A DNA stretch of 64,000 nt from Marinomonas sargassi (GCF_025716875.1 NZ_JAOVZB010000001.1:496001-560000), one strand, 5' to 3'; positions 9,153-18,202 are shown, counted from the stretch's first letter. The notes: generated from the sequence alone by a model not told the origin. Translations and numbers: made by a program.

Positions 9153-10499
9153 CTAACTAATAGGAAAGACAGCGTAAATTCTTGTGCCCTGTCCCTTTTG
9201 AGATTCGATTCGGAATTCTCCACCAATCAACGCCAAACGCTCACGCATATTGATAATGCCTATGCCTGAGCTTGCTCCCATTTTCATGCCTGTGCCATTG
9301 TCTTTACATTCAAACACTAAGCCCTGATGCTCTTCTTCAAAAGTTAAGGTAACCAAAGTTGCAAAAGCATGTTTCTCGACATTGGTCAGTGCTTCTTGGG
9401 TTAAACGATAAATGGTCGTTTCTATTTCATCGGCCATTTTGGTACGAACATCAAAGCAATAGTTTACTTGAATATTAGTTCGCTCGGAGAACTGATCAAC
9501 TAATGCACTTAACGCCGAGTTCAAGCCAAGGTCATCCAACAATATAGGACGTAGGCTATGGGAAATTTGCCTTACTTCACTGATAGTCTGGCCTATCAAA
9601 TCACTGGCTTTCACTAACTCTTCTTGTACTACTTCATGGCTTGTTTCACGGCGTAACTTATTACCCGCTAACTCAATACGAAACTTACAACTTACCAGTA
9701 ACTGGTTAATGCCATCGTGTAAGTCTCTAGAGAAGCCTCGACGCTCATTGACTTGCAAACGCATAAAGCGCTGCGCCATTTCACTTAATCTTCGATCCGC
9801 CAGCTTATGTTCATGGAGGTTAATGGCTAACCCCAGCAAGATCACCAAGACAACAGTAATAACAACTACCGTCATCACGGTAAAAAAGCTGTTTTGGATA
9901 TTTTCATTCATGATGGCTTTGGTTTTTTCTAGCTCTTCGTAGATATCACCCAAATACAAGCCAGTGCCCATCATCCAGTTCCAACGCTCTATCAAGATCG
10001 CATAACTGAGCTTTTCGTCGTATTCCAGTATGGGCGGTTTCTCCCAAATATACCTGTGATAGCCACCACCCGATTGCGCCGCTTTAATTAAACCCTGAAT
10101 GAGGTAGTTTCCTAACCTATCTTGAAAGTTCCATAGATTTTGACCCACATACTCAGGCTGAAGAGGATGAACAACATTAACGCCAGACAACTCGTAGATA
10201 AAAAAGTAGCCTTCATCGTCATAGTCATAGCGTAGCTCTCTGAGTACCTTTTTGACTTGTTCTTGCGCTTCCTGATCGCTGAGCTCTGTATTATTCAATA
10301 TGGGGTCAATGGCTGACAAAGCGATACCCACATGATTTTTAAGCGCTTTTTTCTTGGCGTCGACTAAGTTGTATTCGTATATCGCTAGCTCTTGCGCAGC
10401 TAGCTCTTGGGCGGATTGAAAACCCAAATAACTGATGATGGCGGTGGCGACAATTAAAGGAGCAACAGCCAATAAGATGATTTTACTTTTTAAGCCCAC
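9153..10499 (-). CDS. Cache-domain sensor histidine kinase (NarL partner type)
   Basis: A 448 aa membrane kinase. Transmembrane segments are at about 7-27 and 204-226. Between them is a periplasmic single Cache domain (DEGYFFIYELSGVNVVHP, then WNWMMGTGLYLGDI), typical of sensors for small carboxylates. The cytoplasmic part has a HisKA_3 phosphoacceptor motif FSRDLHDGINQLL with His261 and a C-terminal ATPase (GIGIINMRERLALIGG). It sits between the TRAP operon and its response regulator, all on one strand, with a terminator before it. A role in sensing the TRAP substrate is inferred. Confidence 0.87.
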   Translation of the reverse strand: MGLKSKIILLAVAPLIVATAIISYLGFQSAQELAAQELAIYEYNLVDAKKKALKNHVGIALSAIDPILNNTELSDQEAQEQVKKVLRELRYDYDDEGYFFIYELSGVNVVHPLQPEYVGQNLWNFQDRLGNYLIQGLIKAAQSGGGYHRYIWEKPPILEYDEKLSYAILIERWNWMMGTGLYLGDIYEELEKTKAIMNENIQNSFFTVMTVVVITVVLVILLGLAINLHEHKLADRRLSEMAQRFMRLQVNERRGFSRDLHDGINQLLVSCKFRIELAGNKLRRETSHEVVQEELVKASDLIGQTISEVRQISHSLRPILLDDLGLNSALSALVDQFSERTNIQVNYCFDVRTKMADEIETTIYRLTQEALTNVEKHAFATLVTLTFEEEHQGLVFECKDNGTGMKMGASSGIGIINMRERLALIGGEFRIESQKGQGTRIYAVFPIS

Positions 10500-10554
10500 A
10501 TGCCACCCCGATAATTAATTAACATGAAAAAGACTTTACCCTGTAAATGCAAAA

Positions 10555-10587
10555 AAACAAAAGCAGCCTAGGGCCGCTTTTGTTTTT
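10555..10587 (-). terminator. Terminator after the TRAP operon
   Basis: Stem CAAAAGC/GCTTTTG with extra GC pairs around CCTAGG, followed on the minus strand by a T run (TTTTTTTGC). It lies between the large TRAP subunit and the sensor kinase; A-rich flanks make it look bidirectional. Confidence 0.7.
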
Positions 10588-10617
10588 TGTAAAGCCAGTG
10601 CTGAAACTATTCAGCGA

Positions 10618-11907
10618 TTAACCCATGCCATACCAAGCTGGGAAAATCATAATACTTGCTAGCACCAAGACTTGGATCAAGATGAAAGGCATAACCCCTT
10701 TATAAATATGGTTTGTTCGTACCGAACTCGGTGCGACACCTTTCAAATAGAAGAGACTGAACCCGAAGGGTGGCGTCAAGAAAGAGGTCTGTAAGTTCAT
10801 CGCAATCAAGATCGCAAACCATACCATGTTGATGCCCAAAGCTTCTGCAACAGGCGCCAGAATTGGCACTATGATAAAGGCAATCTCAACAAAGTCGATG
10901 AAGAAACCTAGTATCAAGATGGCAACCATAGCAAGGATAATAAAGCCCCACTTCTCACCCGGTAGATTCAACAATGCTTCTTCAACAATGTAATCACCAC
11001 CTGTGTAGCTGAATGCCATAGAGAAAGCCGTTGCACCCATCAGGATAGCGAATACCATGGCAGTTACTTTAACAGTCTCTAAACCACTGTCGTAAACCAT
11101 TTTCCAGCTAAACTGACCGTAAATTAGCGCAAGAATCAATGCACCAACGCCACCTAGAGCAGAAGACTCAGTTGGTGTCGCAATACCAGTAAAGATAGAA
11201 CCTAATACTACTAGTACCAAAGCCAAAGGCGGGATGATCGCTTTCAATGCACTACGAATTTGCTGTGCTCGCGTTTCATCATCAACATCTTGCGGCATCG
11301 CAGGCGCCATTTCTGGTTTCAAGTAAGTCAGCACCAAGATGTAAGCAATGTAACAACCAATTAACACTAAGCCAGGAACTAAAGACGCTTGGAAAAGATC
11401 ACCAACTGGAATACCTAAAACATCACCTAAGATAATAAGGATGATAGAAGGCGGGATGATTTGCCCTAATGTACCAGATGCACAGATAGTTCCGCAGGCC
11501 AGAGACTTGCTGTAGTTGTACTTAAGCATAACAGGCAATGAGATCAAGCCCATTGCAACCACACTCGCACCAACCACACCGGTTGAAGCGGCAAGCAATG
11601 CACCTACCAGAATAGTAGAGATAGCCAAACCACCGCGAACACCACCAAACAATTTACCCATGGCTTCAAGCAGCTGCTCTGCTAATCTCGTTTTCTGTAA
11701 CACGATGCCCATGAAGATGAATAACGGCACCGCCATCATTACCGTATTTTCCATATAACTTTGTATACGGAAAGGCATAAAAGCGAACATATCAAAACCT
11801 TCGGCAAACACACCGAAGATCAACGCAATACCGCCAAACGTAAAGGCGACAGGGAAGCCCAGTAATAACATTACTAGAGCAACAAAAAACATAATAATGC
11901 CAATCAT
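10618..11907 (-). CDS. TRAP transporter large membrane subunit (DctM/TakM type)
   Basis: Translocation subunit of a sodium-coupled TRAP importer, 429 aa with about 12 hydrophobic segments. Family features include the N-terminal LLLGFPVAFTFGG, MAVPLFIFMGIVL, ASTGVVGASVVAMG, GTLGQIIPPSIILIILGD and LNLQTSFLTPPFGFSLFYL (AMNLQTSF in the sequence). It is the last gene of the P-Q-M operon, 35 bp after the small subunit, and is followed by a terminator. Substrate class is set by the binding protein, which resembles TakP. Confidence 0.9.
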   Translation of the reverse strand: MIGIIMFFVALVMLLLGFPVAFTFGGIALIFGVFAEGFDMFAFMPFRIQSYMENTVMMAVPLFIFMGIVLQKTRLAEQLLEAMGKLFGGVRGGLAISTILVGALLAASTGVVGASVVAMGLISLPVMLKYNYSKSLACGTICASGTLGQIIPPSIILIILGDVLGIPVGDLFQASLVPGLVLIGCYIAYILVLTYLKPEMAPAMPQDVDDETRAQQIRSALKAIIPPLALVLVVLGSIFTGIATPTESSALGGVGALILALIYGQFSWKMVYDSGLETVKVTAMVFAILMGATAFSMAFSYTGGDYIVEEALLNLPGEKWGFIILAMVAILILGFFIDFVEIAFIIVPILAPVAEALGINMVWFAILIAMNLQTSFLTPPFGFSLFYLKGVAPSSVRTNHIYKGVMPFILIQVLVLASIMIFPAWYGMG

Positions 11908-11942
11908 AAGTGACCTACTAAATCAGAATAAAACGACTTCAA

Positions 11943-12482
11943 TTAATGTTGAATAGGTGGGTGCGAAAATCCATCTGTGCTAACACCACGTAGCACGTTA
12001 ATAGAGCGGATCATCATCCCTAAACCACTGATTGCCATTGAGAAAAATGCAAATGGAATAACCGCTTTAATAATCCAACGGTGAGACAAGCCACCCGGAT
12101 CGCCACTGGTTTCACCTAGCGCATAAGACTCTTGCGCAAAACCAATACCGTAATAACCAACCAATAAAGTAAAAGGCAGCAATAGGAAAATACATCCAAA
12201 CAGATCAACCCATGCTTTACCTTTGATTGATAAGTTTTCATAAATCACATCTACGCGAACATGGCCGCCATGCTGTAATCCATAAGGAATACCAAGTAAG
12301 AAGACCGCAGCATAAAGATGCCATTCTAATTCTTGCATACCGATGGACACGTCATTAAAGACATAGCGCATCAATACGTCATAAAAAACATTGAACAATA
12401 AGAGAACAAACAATATGGCAGAAATAGTGCCGAGGGCATTCGAAAAGCGGCCAATGGCCTTTTCTAAATTTACTAACAGCAT
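11943..12482 (-). CDS. TRAP transporter small membrane subunit (DctQ/TakQ type)
   Basis: Small TRAP subunit, 179 aa with four hydrophobic segments. Family-like features are the MRYVFND motif after the first helix, ELEWHLYAAVFLLGIPY, GGHVRVDVIYENL and GDPGGLSHRWIIKAVIPF near the end. It pairs with the large subunit encoded 35 bp downstream. A strong hairpin separates it from the binding-protein gene, so it is probably translated from read-through transcripts at a lower level. Confidence 0.88.
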   Translation of the reverse strand: MLLVNLEKAIGRFSNALGTISAILFVLLLFNVFYDVLMRYVFNDVSIGMQELEWHLYAAVFLLGIPYGLQHGGHVRVDVIYENLSIKGKAWVDLFGCIFLLLPFTLLVGYYGIGFAQESYALGETSGDPGGLSHRWIIKAVIPFAFFSMAISGLGMMIRSINVLRGVSTDGFSHPPIQH

Positions 12483-12503
12483 ATAAACTCCTAGAAATAA
12501 AAA

Positions 12504-12538
12504 AGGGCGATAAGCAATAGAGGCAAGCTTATCGCCCT
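12504..12538 (-). terminator. Intra-operon hairpin between TRAP binding protein and small subunit
   Basis: Perfect 12 bp stem AGGGCGATAAGC/GCTTATCGCCCT, then TTTTTTATTT on the minus strand, starting 10 bp after the dctP stop. It has the form of an intrinsic terminator, or of a 3' stabiliser that lets most transcripts end after the binding-protein gene. Confidence 0.75.
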
Positions 12539-12547
12539 AAACAGGTC

Positions 12548-13633
12548 TTACTTATCTAGGCTATCAATACTGTCTAAGTAAGCACGATCAGAAATGTTAG
12601 TCCAAACTCGTACTTTCTCCATGTACTCTGCTTGAGAATCTAAGATCTCTTTCGCTAAAGGATCTGCTGCTGCTTTTTCAGCAAGCAACTCGTCGTTGGC
12701 TTTTTTCATTGCTGCTAGAACTTCTTTCGGGAAAGTTTTAACTTCAACATTTGGGTACTCAGTTTTCATTGTTACCCAGTTTTCTGCACTTTCGTGGTAA
12801 GACTGAATGTACATGTCGTAAGACGCTAATTTCATAGAAACGCGTAGAATTTCACGTAAGTCTTCTGGCAATTTCTTCATTGCACGGGCATTAACAAGGA
12901 ACTGCAATTCCGTAGCAGGCTCATGCCAGCCAGTGTAGTAGTAAGGCGCAATTTTGTGGAAGCCCATACGTAAGTCTAGAGAAGGACCAACCCACTCAAG
13001 AGCATCGATAGTACGACGTTCTAGGGCAGTATAAAGCTCACCAGACGCAATGTTTGTTGGTTTAGCACCTAGCTTAGCCAATACCTCACCTGCGAAACCT
13101 GGAATACGCATTTTCAGACCTTTCAGGTCTTCCAAACCGTTGATTTCTTTCTGGAACCAACCGCCCATTTGGTTACCTGTGTTACCACCTGGGTAAGACT
13201 CTAAACCAAGAGGCTGATAAGTTTTTTGCATTAATTCCATACCACCACCGTGGTAGAACCAACCGTATTGCTCAGGCGTTGTCATACCAAATGGCATAGT
13301 CGTGAAATACAAAGTATTTGGCACTTTACCTTTCCAATAATAGGAAGCAGAGTGACCCATGTCATATTGGCCAGAACGCACCATATCAAAGATACCTAGA
13401 GGCGCTTTGTGTTTGTTTGATGAGTCGATAGTAATTTTAAGACGACCGTTAGACATACTTTCAGCAATACGAGCCATGTTACGTGGCGCATCACCGAAGA
13501 TTGGGAAGTTAGAAGACCAAGTTTCGGCCATCTTAAGTTTATAGACTCTGTCCGCAGCAGAAGCTGGAAGAGAAAAAGCACTGATAGTAACTGCAGCAGC
13601 AGCCACCAAAGAGGTGATTTTTAATGATTTCAT
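12548..13633 (-). CDS. TRAP periplasmic binding protein, TakP-like (2-oxo acid type)
   Basis: Periplasmic receptor, about 361 aa with a signal peptide ending FSLPASA. The start at 13633 (MKSLKITS) is preferred because AGGA lies about 8 bases upstream; the frame is open 11 codons further. Blocks shared with Rhodobacter TakP as I recall it: WFYHGGGMEL, YPGGNTGNQMGGWFQKEIN, LKGLKMRIPGFAGEV and RRTIDALEWVGP. TakP binds pyruvate and other 2-oxo acids as sodium salts, so a 2-oxo or hydroxy acid is likely here; the exact ligand is inferred. It is first in the operon. Confidence 0.85.
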   Translation of the reverse strand: MKSLKITSLVAAAAVTISAFSLPASAADRVYKLKMAETWSSNFPIFGDAPRNMARIAESMSNGRLKITIDSSNKHKAPLGIFDMVRSGQYDMGHSASYYWKGKVPNTLYFTTMPFGMTTPEQYGWFYHGGGMELMQKTYQPLGLESYPGGNTGNQMGGWFQKEINGLEDLKGLKMRIPGFAGEVLAKLGAKPTNIASGELYTALERRTIDALEWVGPSLDLRMGFHKIAPYYYTGWHEPATELQFLVNARAMKKLPEDLREILRVSMKLASYDMYIQSYHESAENWVTMKTEYPNVEVKTFPKEVLAAMKKANDELLAEKAAADPLAKEILDSQAEYMEKVRVWTNISDRAYLDSIDSLDK

Positions 13634-13742
13634 TTTGATATCCTGTTGTCTTGTTTTTATTGTCATAGATCAAGCAAGGAACATAATCCTGTGTATAGAG
13701 ATCGTAAACAATTCGTGAGAATACCGAGAAACCAAAAAATAC

Positions 13743-13760
13743 TACGTAGCAAGATACGTA
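13743..13760. promoter_or_regulatory. Paired TACGTA sites upstream of the TRAP operon
   Basis: Two TACGTA hexamers separated by six bases form an inverted-repeat-like site about 110-127 bp before the TRAP binding-protein start. It is a plausible operator, perhaps for the nearby NarL-type regulator, but no promoter elements were firmly placed and it could be chance. Confidence 0.3.
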
Positions 13761-13783
13761 TTTATACTTAGTTTTTGGAGTGA

Positions 13784-14440
13784 TTACCCATTTAGTAAAT
13801 CCATCTGGCGGTTTATCATGGCTGCAATTCGTTCGTATTGATCGGCATTTGGGTGTAAGTAGTCTTTCATGACATGGCTACCCAGCCTACCTTGGCCATC
13901 AAGGAAAATGTGATTGATATTCAAGAAGAAAATTCGCTCACCGTCATGGTGCTTTTGAATCAAAAGGTTCACCTCATCATTTAGCATTCGCAATCTTTGA
14001 GTCGGTTTCGCGCTACGGGGAAAAATGGCTAACAAAATAATTTTAGTGTGGGGGAGTTTTTTTGTTATACGTTCCAAAATGGTTTGAATACCTAACGCCG
14101 TATCCCCTGCGTTATCGATTCGATGACCCGTATTATTAGTGCCAATTAGCAGCACTAAAACTTTAGGCTGCATATTATCTAATGCGCCATGTTCTATCCT
14201 CCATAAAACATGCTCTGTTCTATCACCATTAAAGCCAAGGTTTAATGCATTACGTGGCCCATAGTGTTGCTGCCATGCTTCAGCGCCTGCTGTTTCCCAT
14301 GCTTGGAAAATAGAGTCTCCTAAGAAAACAATATCTATCTCTTCCATAGATTGCGCTTCGACAAGCTTGGCCCCATGGCGAGGCAACCACCAGTCAGCTT
14401 CTTGTTTTATCGGTAACAGAGCAAGCACACTGTCTTTCAT
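13784..14440 (-). CDS. SGNH/GDSL-type hydrolase
   Basis: Cytoplasmic esterase-like enzyme of 218 aa, close to the platelet-activating-factor acetylhydrolase branch. All blocks are present: FLGDSIFQAW (nucleophile Ser), LNLGFNGDRTEHVLWRI (Gly block), LLIGTNNTGH (Asn block) and KDYLHPNADQY (Asp-x-x-His). No signal peptide is seen. The natural ester substrate is unknown. It lies upstream of the TRAP operon on the same strand, separated by about 150 bp that hold the TRAP promoter. Confidence 0.85.
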   Translation of the reverse strand: MKDSVLALLPIKQEADWWLPRHGAKLVEAQSMEEIDIVFLGDSIFQAWETAGAEAWQQHYGPRNALNLGFNGDRTEHVLWRIEHGALDNMQPKVLVLLIGTNNTGHRIDNAGDTALGIQTILERITKKLPHTKIILLAIFPRSAKPTQRLRMLNDEVNLLIQKHHDGERIFFLNINHIFLDGQGRLGSHVMKDYLHPNADQYERIAAMINRQMDLLNG

Positions 14441-14604
14441 TTACACCACATCTCTTTAGTTAAGCTCATTGCTTTTTAATCCACTTCAAAAGCAGGGAAC
14501 TGTTTCTAGTCCTTGCGTTCCAAGGTATCACATACCTCGAGACCACAGGCTATTAAGACTACTGCACTATTAAAACTACTCGCTAGCAGACCAAGGTGAT
14601 ATTT

Positions 14605-15318
14605 ATGAAAACCCTATTGATAACCGCCTTTTTCTTGTTGCCATTATTGGTACAAGCTCAAGAATGGCAAAGCAGTAACAAACAGGCTCAACTGGTTGAA
14701 CTCTATACTTCCGAAGGGTGCAGCAGTTGCCCACCTGCGGATAAATGGCTATCTACTTTAAAAGATCACCCCAAACTATTCGACCACATAGTGCCTATTG
14801 CCATGCATGTGGACTACTGGGATTACATCGGTTGGAAAGACCCTTTCGCTTCACCTGAATACAGCCAACGCCAGCGCCAATACGCAAGAGATGGACACAT
14901 CAGCCAAGTGTACACACCGGGGTTTGTCGTCAACAACAAAGAATGGCGTTCATGGTTTTATGGACAAAGACAACTACCAGAAGCCACAAAAGAAACAGGA
15001 AAGCTACACATCAGCCTTGATGACAATAACATCCTGCAAGCGAGCTACAGCGAAAACAAAAATGTGACATTGCATGTCAGTTACCTAGGTATGGGGCTCA
15101 CCACCAAGGTAAGAGCAGGAGAGAACAGAAACAAACAACTCAACCACGATTTCGTGGCCCTCAACCACCTTACTCTACCGGGTAACCAAAACTGGACTCT
15201 TCTACTGCCTGAAGCACCTAACAAAGGCCAACAGAAAACCGCCATTGCCGCATGGGTATCAGACAACCAAACCAATCAAGTGCTACAAGCTGTGGGCGGG
15301 TACTTGGAGAAAAATTAG
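14605..15318 (+). CDS. DUF1223 family exported thioredoxin-like protein
   Basis: Predicted secreted protein of about 237 aa with a thioredoxin-like fold. A signal peptide (residues 1-18, LLVQAQ) is followed by LVELYTSEGCSSCPPADKWL, whose CSSC is the redox-like motif, then HVDYWDYIGWKDPFASPEYS, the DUF1223 signature. The ATG at 14605 has AAGGTG about 6 bases upstream, so it is preferred over the GTG nine bases earlier. Function of the family is not established; a thiol redox role is inferred from the motif. Confidence 0.85.
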   Translation: MKTLLITAFFLLPLLVQAQEWQSSNKQAQLVELYTSEGCSSCPPADKWLSTLKDHPKLFDHIVPIAMHVDYWDYIGWKDPFASPEYSQRQRQYARDGHISQVYTPGFVVNNKEWRSWFYGQRQLPEATKETGKLHISLDDNNILQASYSENKNVTLHVSYLGMGLTTKVRAGENRNKQLNHDFVALNHLTLPGNQNWTLLLPEAPNKGQQKTAIAAWVSDNQTNQVLQAVGGYLEKN

Positions 15319-15332
15319 AGGGCAGAAAAAAG

Positions 15333-15365
15333 GCAACCCTGTGCTGAAGAGCACAACAGGGTTGC
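15333..15365. terminator. Hairpin after the DUF1223 gene
   Basis: Ten-bp stem GCAACCCTGT/ACAGGGTTGC with further pairing in the loop, 14 bp after the stop. The T run is on the minus strand side (CCTTTTTTCT), so it fits a minus-strand terminator better than a plus-strand one; it may work in both directions. Confidence 0.55.
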
Positions 15366-15428
15366 AGCCACATTGAAGAAGGTGCTAAAAATAGCGATAG
15401 GGAATCTAATTAATCAAAGGGACATGCT

Positions 15429-15713
15429 ATGAATAACACTGAGCGAGAAAAGCAGCAAAAAGAAGCAATTAGATCATTAGCTAAATTATCAGCTACTAAG
15501 ACAGCAGTAGGCTCATGGCAAGGTATTCCAATTGTCGATCAGCAAGAAGCGGACGAAACAGAAAAAAGAATGGATAACTTCCTCAACCCTCATACAGAAG
15601 CCAAGCCCCTCAAAAAGCCCTCTCTCATTTCTTTTAACTTAATTAAGTTGGCGCTATTTCTCGTACTTGCGGCTTTCTTCGCAATAGAACTGATCGAAGT
15701 TTTTGGAGCTTGA
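15429..15713 (+). CDS. Unrecognised small single-span membrane protein
   Basis: A 94 aa protein that I do not recognise. The first 65 residues are charged and helical, rich in Glu and Lys; one hydrophobic segment at about 72-90 (LIKLALFLVLAAFFAIELI) predicts a C-terminal tail anchor with the N-terminal domain in the cytoplasm. An AAGGGAC element lies just before the ATG, supporting the start. No operon partner: the next gene is on the other strand. Confidence 0.55.
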   Translation: MNNTEREKQQKEAIRSLAKLSATKTAVGSWQGIPIVDQQEADETEKRMDNFLNPHTEAKPLKKPSLISFNLIKLALFLVLAAFFAIELIEVFGA

Positions 15714-15914
15714 TAGCTACTGAATGCAGCTTTGACAACCTAGCGACAACAACGAAAACTCAAAGCATTAGAGAGTTTCAAGTTAGGAAACTTAGCCCTA
15801 CCTACATTGATTAAAAAATCTCAAGAACACACCCAAATAGATATATCTAAAATATAGAGGTGCTCTCTAACCCAATATATAAATCCATATAAAATATACT
15901 ATCACTACTTTATA

Positions 15915-16574
15915 TTACTTAGTTCTTCGCCCTCTTTGACTCAAACTGGCACTCTCTTTTTCTGCCTCTATCAATACTTCATATACATTCGGATTTACGT
16001 TTGAAATATGTATAAATTCAACTATATCCTTCCCTTTGTTTATCAAATAACGACAGCCGTCTTTGATCGAGAGGTTATTTCTAGACGAAAGTGATTCCAT
16101 ATCTTTTTTAACTAAGGCATCTATGCTTGGACGGGATTGTATATACAGTTGGTTAATTTCGTATGGCGTATATTTTCGGATAGCTTTCGCTATCAAAAAC
16201 TCTCTGTTAACGGACGCTTTGAACAAGTAGGTAAAATGTGAAATATCAATACCTATACCTTTGCAAAAGTCTTCTCTAGCTTTAACATTAATAAGATAGT
16301 ATCCAAAAAATATATCCGCTGCTTTAGCTTGCTTATCTCTTAACGAAGCGTTCGATTCAAAGTAGTTTGAGCTCTTCTCCTCTGCCAGCTTAGTTAGTGC
16401 GACTATTTCATTATCATCTGGATACTTTTCTTGCGCTTCTCCAACTAACTCTTGAAACTGGTCCCTTTCTTCACTATCGTCATAACTAAGTTTTTTTAAT
16501 GGTTCTAATAGGAAAGCTATAAGTACGCTACAAACTAAAACACAACTCTTTATTACTAGCTTATTTTTAAACAC
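15915..16574 (-). CDS. Unrecognised membrane-anchored protein
   Basis: A 219 aa protein of unknown family. An N-terminal hydrophobic segment (about 7-23, VIKSCVLVCSVLIAFLL) is a signal anchor; the remainder is helical and polar, with two cysteines far apart (in REDFCKG and DGCRYL). AT-rich codons and lack of a known fold suggest accessory DNA. It is on the same strand as the lipoprotein gene upstream, 74 bp away, and may be co-expressed with it. Function not predicted. Confidence 0.5.
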   Translation of the reverse strand: MFKNKLVIKSCVLVCSVLIAFLLEPLKKLSYDDSEERDQFQELVGEAQEKYPDDNEIVALTKLAEEKSSNYFESNASLRDKQAKAADIFFGYYLINVKAREDFCKGIGIDISHFTYLFKASVNREFLIAKAIRKYTPYEINQLYIQSRPSIDALVKKDMESLSSRNNLSIKDGCRYLINKGKDIVEFIHISNVNPNVYEVLIEAEKESASLSQRGRRTK

Positions 16575-16648
16575 ACAAAAATCCTTTTATGGAAGAATTA
16601 CAGAAACTTAAACCGCTAATTGCGAAAGATCGTCAATATTTTTGGTTT

Positions 16649-17206
16649 CTATTTTTTAAAAGACTGAATCGTTTCCGAGATAGAGTCCACAAGAGCCTTG
16701 ATAAACACTTCTTCATCGGATTTCTTTCTTAAACGCCCGCCCGCCACTTTTAAATTCATCGTAAAATCACCACTGTAAGTCAGCCCCTTACGAGAAATAG
16801 TGGAGACCTCTTTAGCACCATTTTGTACTGTGATGGTGTAATCGAACATTGGGTAAGCAAGTGAGTCAGATGTAATGGGAGTTTTATCGCCAACGAAACG
16901 TTTTTGGTAAACCACATCCACGTCTAATGTCGTCATCGAAGTGTCTTCCGACAGTAATCCAGCGGAAGATAATGATTGACGCACACCTGCAGATACTTTT
17001 TCTTCTATCTCAGATTCACTGTGGTATTCAATGTCTGGCGTAACGAACTGCTCGGTCACCAAAGAAATACTATTAAGGTAAAAGAATTCCGTCGTGTTTA
17101 GCTTAGGTGCACTGTATGCATTTTGATTACTCGATTGAGTAGCACACCCCACCATAGTAAGTACTGCAACAACGATACCTATCAATTTCCAAACAACCTT
17201 GTTCAT
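16649..17206 (-). CDS. Unrecognised lipoprotein
   Basis: A lipoprotein of about 185 aa. The start at 17206 is chosen because AAGGAG lies about 7 bases upstream and it gives a proper signal peptide; a longer frame adds nine residues. The lipobox is MVGC at about residues 17-20, after a hydrophobic stretch LIGIVVAVLTMVG. The mature part is mostly beta and polar, without motifs known to me; residue 2 after Cys is Ala, so outer-membrane sorting is likely. No partner is evident. Confidence 0.68.
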   Translation of the reverse strand: MNKVVWKLIGIVVAVLTMVGCATQSSNQNAYSAPKLNTTEFFYLNSISLVTEQFVTPDIEYHSESEIEEKVSAGVRQSLSSAGLLSEDTSMTTLDVDVVYQKRFVGDKTPITSDSLAYPMFDYTITVQNGAKEVSTISRKGLTYSGDFTMNLKVAGGRLRKKSDEEVFIKALVDSISETIQSFKK

Positions 17207-17305
17207 AACAACTCCTTCAGCATTTTCATTCATCTCATATCAAAAATGGCCCCCAGATATGAGAGCCATGTTAACAATACAATAAAATATAAATGAGAAC
17301 GACTC

Positions 17306-17770
17306 TTATAAATCTCGACCAAGGAAGGATGTGCCGGGAATGGGGTTATAGCTCACAGGCTCGCAAGGGGTAAAACCAAGGCGTTCATATAAACGTTTTG
17401 CAGTGTCGAAGTCAGCCAGCACATCCAAACACATTCTTGAATAGCCGCTTTCTTTAGCGCATTGCATTAGCGCTTGAACCAGTTTTTCACCAAGATTATG
17501 ACCACGCTCCGTTGGGCGAATATACACTCGCTTCATTTCACAGATGGCATCATCCACTTTTCGAAACGCCCCACAGCCTACGACTTCATCGCCTCTTTTG
17601 ATTAGAAACACAACACCAACTGGTAGTGAATACTTGCTTTCAACTTCTAAAAACTCAGTATCGTTTTGTTGGTAGTCCAAGCTGACGGGAGCGGAGGCAA
17701 TGTACTCCCGAAAAATCGCTAACACTTTATTTGTGTCGTCTGGAAAGACTGCTTGAACGATGGAATACAT
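17306..17770 (-). CDS. GNAT family N-acetyltransferase
   Basis: A 154 aa acetyl-CoA dependent transferase. The GNAT core is visible: EMKRVYIRPTERGHNLGEKLV, a variant of the R/Q-x-x-G-x-G/A acetyl-CoA loop, then RLYERLGF near the C-terminus. The acceptor substrate cannot be told. It stands alone upstream of the lipoprotein gene on the same strand and divergent from the toxin-antitoxin pair. Confidence 0.82.
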   Translation of the reverse strand: MYSIVQAVFPDDTNKVLAIFREYIASAPVSLDYQQNDTEFLEVESKYSLPVGVVFLIKRGDEVVGCGAFRKVDDAICEMKRVYIRPTERGHNLGEKLVQALMQCAKESGYSRMCLDVLADFDTAKRLYERLGFTPCEPVSYNPIPGTSFLGRDL

Positions 17771-17920
17771 ATCTCCCCCTTAGATAAGTTGGGTATTTTG
17801 AAAAAATAACCAGATTACATCTGAAATATATAAAACGCTATAAGCCAAAAGTATGCCTTGTTGAAATTTTCATCGTGTACTAACATTTGTATGACAAGGG
17901 TGATTCACCAAGGTAAAAAT

Positions 17921-18199
17921 ATGGATACTAGAATTCAATTTAGAGTAGAAAAAGAAACAAAGCGCTTAGCTCAAATGATGGCGGAAAGCCAAGGTAGAAG
18001 CCTAAGTGACGCATGCCGCGAAATGACAGAGCAACTCGCCAACGAGCAAAAAAAACGAATGTCTCATGATTCATGGGTAACAGAACAAGTAAACCTCGCT
18101 TTCGAGCGCCTAGAACAAGGCTCGGCAGAATTCGTTTCTCAAGAAGAAGCGAATACTCAAATGGAAGACTTCAAAGCTAAAATCCGAGCGCGAGGATAA
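17921..18199 (+). CDS. RelB/DinJ-type antitoxin
   Basis: A 92 aa antitoxin that should neutralise the toxin encoded 3 bp downstream and repress the shared promoter. The N-terminus DTRIQFRVEKETK is a ribbon-helix-helix strand and helix typical of RelB/DinJ; the C-terminal acidic helix (EEANTQMEDF) is the likely toxin-wrapping part. The ATG at 17921 has AAGG about 7 bases upstream; the frame is open 21 codons earlier but that part does not look like the family. The upstream 60 bp may hold the operator. Confidence 0.82.
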   Translation: MDTRIQFRVEKETKRLAQMMAESQGRSLSDACREMTEQLANEQKKRMSHDSWVTEQVNLAFERLEQGSAEFVSQEEANTQMEDFKAKIRARG

Positions 18200-18202
18200 G
18201 TT

